Assembly (NCBI GenBank): GCA_947089135.1
Contig: CAMUJF010000028.1
Location: 1-19,885 of the forward strand
Length of the DNA stretch: 19,885 nucleotides
Source of the DNA: an uncultured Clostridia bacterium
GTDB taxonomy: Bacteria > Bacillota > Clostridia > Oscillospirales > Ruminococcaceae
Direction: 5' to 3'
Positions 13,995 through 19,885 of this stretch are shown in pieces. Below the pieces are notes generated by a model. It did not search any database. It was not told where the DNA came from and worked only from the letters and a program-made list of their open reading frames with translations. The position numbers and the translations under genes are program-made. Within the stretch, counting starts at the first letter, position 1. Each line of letters starts with the position of its first letter.

Positions 13995-15057
13995 TTACTG
14001 CATTGTCATTCCAAAGTTCGGTTCATCCGACAGAGCTTCGGTTTCATCAAGTTCAAATATTTGCTCCAATCTTGAAATTCTCGCAGTCACAACCTCAATA
14101 ATTTTTTCCTGTCTTGCCTTGTCGATGTACGCAGCGGCTCTTTCGTCGTCAAATATTTCCGCAATATCTTTTTCAATGCCTGCAAGTCTGTTAAAATCAA
14201 AGGCTTGAGGATTTGAAACAAACTGTATCTGCTCATCGTGAAAGCTTGCAAAGGGCTGTGATTCAACATTCAAATCGGGATCGATATATACCGACCGGGG
14301 TATCGTATCTGAGACTTGTTCCGCAGTCAAAAACAGGCGCAAGCCCCATATACTCAAGGGTATCGGTATTACGCATAACTCCGAAATTTCCCATATGCCT
14401 ATCCTGATTTGCAATGATAAAATCCAATGTCAGCATTTCGTCAAGACTTTTTGTGATATTCGGAATGTTAAGAAATTCGCAGCACCTTACAAAATGCTCG
14501 TACTTGCTCTCGTTATGAACAATCGGGAGTACCTTATTTACCGCGCTCGCCGAGATTAGTTCGGTACTGCCGTCACAAAAATCCTCGCATATGCACACGG
14601 GACTTTGATTTCTTCCCTCAAAGCCTATGGAATAGGTGACATAATCAATTCCGAGACGGGCGGCAATTTTGCTTGCTATGACTTCATTGAACGGTTCCTG
14701 AAAAAAGTTTGAGCCGCCCTTGACAAGCCATCTTTTTCCGTCAATAATTTCCCACTTTTTCTTCAGCCAGCCATCGGAAGAACAGTCTGGGGACATCATG
14801 TTTATTGAATCCGAAGCAGGCTTTTCTCCGAACAGGATATTTCCAACATCGTCCGAAAAATCGTTATCGAAAAAGTTGATGGTTTCCCAAGCGAGGTCGG
14901 TATTTTCGGGTTTTACCCAATAGGCGTCGGACAAGCTAAGTCCCATACATTTGATGAGCAGCTCGCTTGTGGTATTGATGTGCATAGCTCCCAATGCCTT
15001 GCCTATTCCGCTGCGGCTTATGGGGATCGAACGGTGTGACCACCATGCTTTAAGCTC
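13995..15057 (-). pseudogene. HipA-like kinase gene, frameshifted
   Basis: Two overlapping minus-strand frames make one HipA-type Ser/Thr kinase-fold protein. The first (15057 to 14263) carries WWSHRSIPISRSGI, GLSLSDAYWVKP, the ATP-binding WLVKGGS, the catalytic NQDRHMGNFG and the metal-binding FDCGTSL. It then runs into a stop after a one-base phase change near 14284-14290. The second (to 13995) carries the helical C-terminus. The break lies in an ATATATA run; restoring one TA pair joins the frames without loss, suggesting slippage. The 5' end also looks damaged: the conserved N-terminal text is open up to a TAG at 15060-15058, with no ATG or ribosome site in that frame. A TTG at 14994 is a poor alternative start. 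It lies 58 bp after the DUF3320 gene fragment in the same orientation. Family members act as toxins or regulators; this copy is probably dead. Confidence 0.75.
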
Positions 15058-15115
15058 CTATCAGCAAATCAAAATCATTCGAATAAATATAATAATGTAT
15101 GCTGAATTTCCTGCA

Positions 15116-16174
15116 TTATTCCGAAAGTACTATATTTCCGTTTTCAGCTTTGATAAGCTTTCCTTTTAATATCCCGCTTCTTACAGAATATTCCACTGAA
15201 CTTTCAATAACGCCGCCTATTCTGGAATAGCCGAATTTCTTTGCCGTTTCTCTTATAAGATCGGTTTCGGAAAGACTTATTTGTTCGCGCAGAACCTCAG
15301 TTACTGCGTTTATTATTTCCTGTGATGCAATATCGTCCATACTTCTCTTACCGCACTCGGAATCATCAACGCGATAGCCCTCATAGTTATCGGGATCTTG
15401 GTCGTTTCTCCAATAAAACATTCTGTCGCTGTCTGCGGTTGTATTTGCGGATATGCCGCTTACCGCATCAGCAAAAATACTCTCGACCTTTGAACCCGAT
15501 CGGGTTATGGACCATTCGGTCAAAACCTTTTTCATAAGCTGTTTACGGCTGATCGGAGCTTCGACAGAGATAATTTCCTCCGCCGCCCTTTTTACAGCAG
15601 CCTTATTTTGGGGCAGATAAAAGGCTTCGGCGGTTCCCCTGATAATAATGGGCGCGTTTATGTATGGCTTTGCAGCTGCAGCCGATGCTGACGGTTCTTC
15701 TTTTTCAAACTGTATATTTGCAAAGGAAAACGGTTTTACCTCTTCCTTTTGGGATATGTTTTCAATTGCCGTTTTGATATTTTTGAGAACACGCTCCCTG
15801 TCGTCAAGCCAGTCAAGAGTCCATATTCGTATAATATTCCAGCCAAGCCCACTCAGTACACTCGGTTGTAAAACAAATCTGTCGCGCACATTGGAGCAGC
15901 GGCTGTTGTTCCTGCCGTCAAGAAGAATTCCGAGAAGATATTCTTTCTCATTTTTGGGATCGACAATTCCTATATCTACTTTAAATTCCGAGCAGCCGAT
16001 ATTGCATCTGACTTTATACCCCATTGCCGAAACGGCGTCGGCTATTTCGGCAGGAAGATGATCGGGAACAGTGTTTTCAGATTCCGTTCCCTGCGTTGCG
16101 CTGACAATGGGCAATTTTCCCTTTTCGGCAAATTCGAGAAAGCCTTTTAATCCAGCAACGCCCTCGGAACCCGA
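15116..16174 (-). pseudogene. 3' fragment of a large DUF4011-helicase/Vsr-like/DUF3320 gene (HheA-type)
   Basis: The last 352 codons of a protein that is normally over 1,500 residues. The frame is open from a TAG at 16177-16175 and begins mid-domain with GVAGLKGFLEFAEKGKLPI, so there is no true start. Next comes the REase/Vsr-like nuclease domain, seen as FKVDIGIVDP, LLGILLDG, RDRFVLQPSVLSGLGWNII and RIWTLDWLDD. Then comes a DUF3320-type segment with EAPISRKQLMKKVL, and a winged-helix-like C-terminus. The helicase and DUF4011 parts that should precede are absent; phage-amidase sequence of opposite orientation follows the break at about 16175. Full-length relatives form the single-protein Hhe anti-phage system, as I recall it. 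This fragment retains the nuclease part but lacks the motor, so defence activity is unlikely. Confidence 0.8.
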
Positions 16175-16205
16175 CTATATGTTTACGGCAAGGATAATCT
16201 GAACA

Positions 16206-16883
16206 TTGCCGCTTACCGCTAATGGTACAGCTGCAGCACAAGTTACTTTTATTTTCGACCATCCAAATTTACAAAAAGGAGAGACATATACATTTGGGTT
16301 GCCAAGTCCCTCAGTTCAAAGTGTAGGCATGGCAATAGAAAATGGTAACAGTCCTTGGAATGCGTGCGCATGGCAGAACCTTGAAGACAGCCGCTGCAAC
16401 TGGACTTGCGCCGACGGAACGTGTCCGGGAAATATGCAGACGATCGCGATTGAGCGCATAATGTCCGGAACGACCGGGACGGAAAACGTTAAAGCCCGTG
16501 ACAACGCTGCCCGTCTTGCTGCATATATTCTGCACAGTAACGGTCTGACCGCGGACAACCTGTACACCCACACCTACTGGCTGCACGTTAAGGACGGACG
16601 CACTAAGCCCTCCGATACCGCCAACATCGACAAGTGGTGTACCGCGCCTCACACTTACAAAAACTGTCCGCTGTACATAATACCCGACTGGATCGGTTTC
16701 AAAAAGCTTGTGGACGGTTACATTAAAAAGCTCGGAGGAAGCTCCGTTGTTTCCGGCGGTACGTTTATGGTTCGGGTACTTGATCCCGCGCTGAATATGC
16801 TGTATTTTGCAGCGCAGCATTTTACAGTTTGCTGTAAGTATTTTCCATTTTGCTGCCGTTTAAGTGAAATTCATGTCGTTTAA
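16206..16883 (+). pseudogene. Phage-type N-acetylmuramoyl-L-alanine amidase (endolysin) remnant
   Basis: The open frame has no convincing start (only a TTG with no ribosome site). Residues encoded from about 16425 to 16740 match a phage amidase_2 C-terminal half: GNMQTIAIE, ENVKARDNAARLAAYILHSNGL, cited as two pieces, then LYTHTYWLHVKDG, and CPLYIIPDWIGFKKLVDGYI. The later zinc-ligand His (in THTYW) and Cys (in CPLYI) are present; the N-terminal part with the first zinc His is missing. A short FMVRV near 16770 looks like the start of an SH3b domain, but the homology ends there, just before the next gene's promoter. The first 60-70 codons (with VTFIFDHPNLQKGETYTFG) do not belong to an amidase and may come from another phage gene. 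It is a mosaic prophage scar. Confidence 0.65.
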
Positions 16884-16922
16884 GTGATTTCCGTTGAAAT
16901 TATGCAGGGCTTATGGTAAACT
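16839..16922 (+). promoter_or_regulatory. Tandem-repeat promoter module of the secreted-protein gene
   Basis: TATTTTCC (16839-16846), GTTTAAGTGA (16858-16867), GTTTAAGTGA (16878-16887), TTGAAA (16894-16899) and TAAACT (16917-16922, 17 bp from the -35). The repeats are identical and 20 bp apart. All elements and spacings up to the -35 reproduce those at 5379-5319 before the chemotaxis-receptor gene. The predicted start is near 16929, giving a leader of about 105 nt. I infer an activator bound immediately upstream of the -35. The arrangement (direct repeats about two helical turns apart) recalls LytTR-type response-regulator sites, but the repeat sequence matches that consensus only partly. Confidence 0.75.
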
Positions 16923-16929
16923 TTGACGT

Positions 16930-16962
16930 AAAAGTCTGATTTGATACCCAAATAGGACTTTT
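16930..16962 (+). promoter_or_regulatory. Hairpin at the 5' end of the secreted-protein mRNA
   Basis: AAAAGTC (16930-16936) pairs with GACTTTT (16956-16962), and inside it ATTTG (16939-16943) pairs with CAAAT (16949-16953). With the predicted start at about 16929 the mRNA would begin with this stem-loop, a position known to protect mRNAs from 5'-end-dependent decay. Confidence 0.5.
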
Positions 16963-17035
16963 GCAGAGAATACCTGTTTAGCCATTGCAGAATAAGCCTT
17001 TTAATTGCAAAGCAATAATTATAAGGAGGATCATA

Positions 17036-19744
17036 ATGATCAAAAGATTTGTTTCATTTTTTACGGCGTTAAGCATGACTTTTATGTTTTTCGGTACGCT
17101 GAATATGTCGGCGGAAGACGTTCATATACATAAAGCGTGCGCCGATTCAAGCCACGCAGATTGTACTCATTCCGAGATCGAATATGAACCGTTTCCGTCG
17201 TCCCCTATTGCCATAGACTCTGACAAAAATTATTATTTAACCGGGGATCTGGATAACGATGCTCTGAAGAAAGATTACATATATATTCAAAACGCAACCG
17301 TTAATTTTTGCCTTAACGGATATTCGATCGACACAAAAGGCTTTAAGATCAATAATAACGGCGTATTGAATATCTGTGATTGTAAAACCGGCGGCTGCAT
17401 GAAAAACACTTTATATACCGGCGGCGTTGTCCTCGCTGAAAACGGAGGAACACTCAATGTATACAGCGGCAAGCTTTACGCTGAAAACGGCAGAACCATT
17501 TACGACAACGAAAACGGAATTGTCAACATTTACGGCGGCGAAATGTCCTCGGCAAACGGCGACAGCATATCCGTGGGAAACGAAAGCGCTCTTTCAATTT
17601 ATGGAGGCACAATCACAGCTATGGGAAATTATTCCAATGGAATAAGTACCGTTAACAACAATGTAATAAACATAAACGGCGGAACAATAACCGGCGGAGA
17701 ATGCGGTATTATGATCAACTATGCAAATAATGTCGTCAATATCAATGGCGGTACTGTTACCGGTACGGAAAGCAACGGCGTTTATGTTTATGAGAAAAAT
17801 ACAGCCAATATAAAAAACGGTACTGTTGCCAGTATAAATAATGCTGCTGTTTATGCTGTTGACGGCGGTATTGTCAATATAAGCGGCGGTTCTGTTGAAG
17901 CTTCTAAATTTCCTACTGTCTGGGTCAACGATGAAAGTACTGCCAATATAAGCGGCGGCAGAATTTCAAACACAAATTACAGCAGCTATATTTGGAATAA
18001 CGGAACACTTAATATTTCCGGCGGTACATTTTCCAAAAGCAGCGAACGCGGTTACATCAAAAACTACGGAAACTTAAGACTTGCGGGCAGTCCTGTGCTT
18101 GAAAATACAAGTATATGGCTTTGCAGCGATGATAATATTGCGATCAACGGAGCTTTGACATATACCGATCCGTATGCGGTATATGTAGACGGTGATTTGC
18201 CGAGAACATTAACAAACGGCTGGGATATGCATATGCCGGACAAAAACACGTCCAAATATTTTAAAAGTCCGTACAGTGACGCAAGCATAAAAGTTGTTTA
18301 CAGAAACAATGAAGCGGTAATGGCGTATTACTATAATATAACCTATGACGCAAACGGCGGAATTTGTGAGCTGCAAACGGTACGCACAGACGCTTCGGAC
18401 AAGCTTGCAAGCCTTGCCGTACCTACAAGAGACGGCTATAGCTTTGACGGTTGGTTTACTGAAGAAAACGGCGGCGAGCAAATTACCACGGATACGGTGT
18501 TTGATAACGATACCACTATTTATGCTCACTGGACGTGCAGCGATCATGTTTGGAGAGATACCTACGAAAAAGATGAAGATCAGCATTGGAAAATATGTAC
18601 GAGATGTAACGCGGAAAGCGAAAAGTCCGGCCATACATGGAACGAGGGGACTGTTACAACGCCTCCAACCGAAACCGCCGAGGGCGTGACGACCTATAAA
18701 TGTACAGTATGCGATGCGGAGAAAACGGAACCTATTGAAATGCTTGGACATACCCATACATTTTCCGAAGCTTGGACAAGCGACGATATTTACCACTGGC
18801 ACGAAGCGACCTGCGGTCATGATGATGAGATCAGCGGTAAAGCTCCCCATACCTTTGTTGATGGCAAATGTACGATTTGTCAGAAGACCGACCCGAGCTA
18901 TACTCAGCCGACCGAGCCCACCGAAACAGAACCGACAGGCACAGAGCCAAGCGATACCGAGCCGCCTGTTACGGAGCCGAGCGATACCGAACCAACTGTA
19001 ACACAGCCTCCCGTTACAGAACCGCCGATTACCGAACCCACAGTGACAGCGCCGTCTTATATTCCAAGTTTTCCGTCAGGTAATACACCCGCGCCCTCAA
19101 TACCCGTTTTAAGAGAACCCTATCTGCAAAATGAAGCCGGAAAGATCGGCTGGGCAGTCATTTCGGACGACATATGGGCGACTTCCGACGGTGAAGCTGT
19201 TTTGGTAAACATGAACGGAACTACCGAGCTGCCTAAAAATATAGTTTCCGACATTTCGGGCAGGGATATCGACCTCGTGCTTATTATGAACGGCGGTTTT
19301 ATCTGGACGATAAACGGAATGAGCGTTGACAAGGCAAAGACTGTTGATATGAGAGTACGAAAGCTTTCCGTGATACCCAGAAGTACCGTTCAGGAATTCT
19401 TCGGAGATTCAAAGACGGTACAGATAGACCTGCGGCACAACGGAGACTTCGGGTTTACCGCGGAGCTTACAATAAACCTTGGAGACAGATACAGCGGAAA
19501 GTATGCAAATTCTTATTGCTACAAGTCGAGAAAATTTGAGATAGGCGACAGTGCGGAGATCGTGGACGGTCAGGCGAAGCTGCGGTTTACTCACGCTTCA
19601 AGCTGGCTGATAAAGATAGGCGATTTTCCCGATTTGGAGGACGTTTCCTCGGCTGCGGGCTGCACACTGCCCGGACGTTATTTGACGCGCAAAACACAAA
19701 AAATTGACAGGCAAAACGAGAAAACCAACACCGAAATGAAATAA
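17036..19744 (+). CDS. Large secreted protein: beta-helix repeats, InlB B-repeat, Cys/His modules, Pro/Thr linker
   Basis: 902 residues, unrecognised as a whole. Signal peptide: MIKRF then a hydrophobic core, likely cut after NMSA near residue 26. Residues about 120-350 hold roughly ten repeats of about 23 residues built on NISGG/NINGGT, predicted to form a parallel beta-helix. Residues about 433-500 are an InlB/Listeria-Bacteroides repeat (ITYDANGG, YSFDGWFTEENGG, TIYAHWT). Residues about 502-620 contain three modules with paired His and CxxC (HWKICTRCNAE, YKCTVCDAEK, GKCTICQK). A TEP/PPVTEP linker (about 621-675) leads to a 200-residue C-terminal domain of unknown type. There is no LPXTG, S-layer or transmembrane anchor, so it is released or held non-covalently. 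AAGGAGGA fixes the ATG at 17036. An adhesin or polysaccharide-binding role is inference. It shares its promoter module with the chemoreceptor gene. Confidence 0.85.
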   Translation: MIKRFVSFFTALSMTFMFFGTLNMSAEDVHIHKACADSSHADCTHSEIEYEPFPSSPIAIDSDKNYYLTGDLDNDALKKDYIYIQNATVNFCLNGYSIDTKGFKINNNGVLNICDCKTGGCMKNTLYTGGVVLAENGGTLNVYSGKLYAENGRTIYDNENGIVNIYGGEMSSANGDSISVGNESALSIYGGTITAMGNYSNGISTVNNNVININGGTITGGECGIMINYANNVVNINGGTVTGTESNGVYVYEKNTANIKNGTVASINNAAVYAVDGGIVNISGGSVEASKFPTVWVNDESTANISGGRISNTNYSSYIWNNGTLNISGGTFSKSSERGYIKNYGNLRLAGSPVLENTSIWLCSDDNIAINGALTYTDPYAVYVDGDLPRTLTNGWDMHMPDKNTSKYFKSPYSDASIKVVYRNNEAVMAYYYNITYDANGGICELQTVRTDASDKLASLAVPTRDGYSFDGWFTEENGGEQITTDTVFDNDTTIYAHWTCSDHVWRDTYEKDEDQHWKICTRCNAESEKSGHTWNEGTVTTPPTETAEGVTTYKCTVCDAEKTEPIEMLGHTHTFSEAWTSDDIYHWHEATCGHDDEISGKAPHTFVDGKCTICQKTDPSYTQPTEPTETEPTGTEPSDTEPPVTEPSDTEPTVTQPPVTEPPITEPTVTAPSYIPSFPSGNTPAPSIPVLREPYLQNEAGKIGWAVISDDIWATSDGEAVLVNMNGTTELPKNIVSDISGRDIDLVLIMNGGFIWTINGMSVDKAKTVDMRVRKLSVIPRSTVQEFFGDSKTVQIDLRHNGDFGFTAELTINLGDRYSGKYANSYCYKSRKFEIGDSAEIVDGQAKLRFTHASSWLIKIGDFPDLEDVSSAAGCTLPGRYLTRKTQKIDRQNEKTNTEMK

Positions 19745-19750
19745 AAACAC

Positions 19751-19794
19751 AAATCCCCTGCTTTTCAGCTATACAGAAAAGCAGGGGATTTTTT
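19751..19794 (+). terminator. Strong intrinsic terminator of the secreted-protein gene
   Basis: AAATCCCCTGCTTTTC (19751-19766) pairs perfectly over 16 bp with GAAAAGCAGGGGATTT (19776-19791), with a 9-nt loop and a six-T run (19789-19794). It starts 6 bp past the stop codon. Confidence 0.95.
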
Positions 19795-19859
19795 ACAGCT
19801 TATTATTGCAATATACGTCCTGTATAATTTTGTCAAAATATGAAAAAATTGAATTTTAA

Positions 19860-19885
19860 TTTCGCTAAAGCATACTTTAGCGAAA
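19860..19885. repeat. Perfect 11-bp inverted repeat at the window end
   Basis: TTTCGCTAAAG (19860-19870) and CTTTAGCGAAA (19875-19885) flank CATA. It could be the terminator of a gene beyond the window, an operator, or an element end; the flank needed to decide is cut off. Confidence 0.55.

Noticed and set aside
17400..18090. CRISPR-like periodic repeat
   Set aside because: The periodicity comes from the ~23-residue protein repeats within an open reading frame; repeat units vary and no spacer structure exists.
19640..19744. Frameshift removing a cell-wall anchor from the secreted protein
   Set aside because: The other two frames after about 19640 reach stops quickly and show no LPXTG or hydrophobic tail, so the present C-terminus is probably genuine.

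Overview
The window looks like chromosomal DNA of a low-GC Gram-positive Clostridia member, most likely an Oscillospiraceae/Ruminococcus-like gut anaerobe. This rests on AGGAGG-type ribosome binding sites, textbook TTGACA/TATAAT promoters, U-tract terminators, and the gene types present: two-domain NadE, rhodanese-less ThiI, and a secreted protein with InlB-type and Cys/His repeats. The taxon is an inference; there is no rRNA or marker gene to fix it.

Region 1 (1-3150) is AT-rich and looks acquired and decayed. It holds an intact tyrosine recombinase, a tRNA-3'-end-like fragment, tRNA-Leu(UAG) on the minus strand, two degraded transposase genes (IS1-like with an internal deletion; IS5-like with an in-frame stop), and a 24-codon ORF that runs into a terminator. 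Region 2 (3153-7495) has two minus-strand genes, a methyl-accepting chemotaxis protein and glutamine-dependent NAD+ synthetase. Region 3 (7496-8160) has no protein gene; a palindromic, MITE-like element of about 490 bp fills it. Region 4 (8160-13800) is housekeeping: mgtE preceded by a 44-codon Cys-rich ORF, a DHH/DHHA1 phosphoesterase, a convergent gene for an XRE regulator with a repeated membrane domain, and thiI divergent from it. Region 5 (13797-16850) is a graveyard: a 37-codon ORF, a frameshifted HipA-like kinase gene, the 3' end of a large DUF4011-helicase/Vsr-like/DUF3320 gene of the Hhe defence type, and a phage-type amidase remnant. Region 6 (16839-19885) is a promoter module, a 902-aa secreted protein with a predicted beta-helix, and its terminator.

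The most interesting signal is regulatory. The chemotaxis-receptor gene and the secreted-protein gene lie about 11.5 kb apart on opposite strands, yet they share a promoter module of about 60 bp. It consists of TATTTTCC, two perfect GTTTAAGTGA direct repeats exactly 20 bp apart, and a TTGA(A/T)A -35-like hexamer 7 bp after the 9-bp GTTTAAGTG core. This suggests one activator controlling sensing and surface-protein genes. Other candidates are the 44-codon ORF and hairpin before mgtE, the palindromic operator beside the XRE-membrane gene, and the multi-hairpin element at 7595-8081.

All assignments come from reading the sequence by eye and from remembered family signatures. No database search was run.
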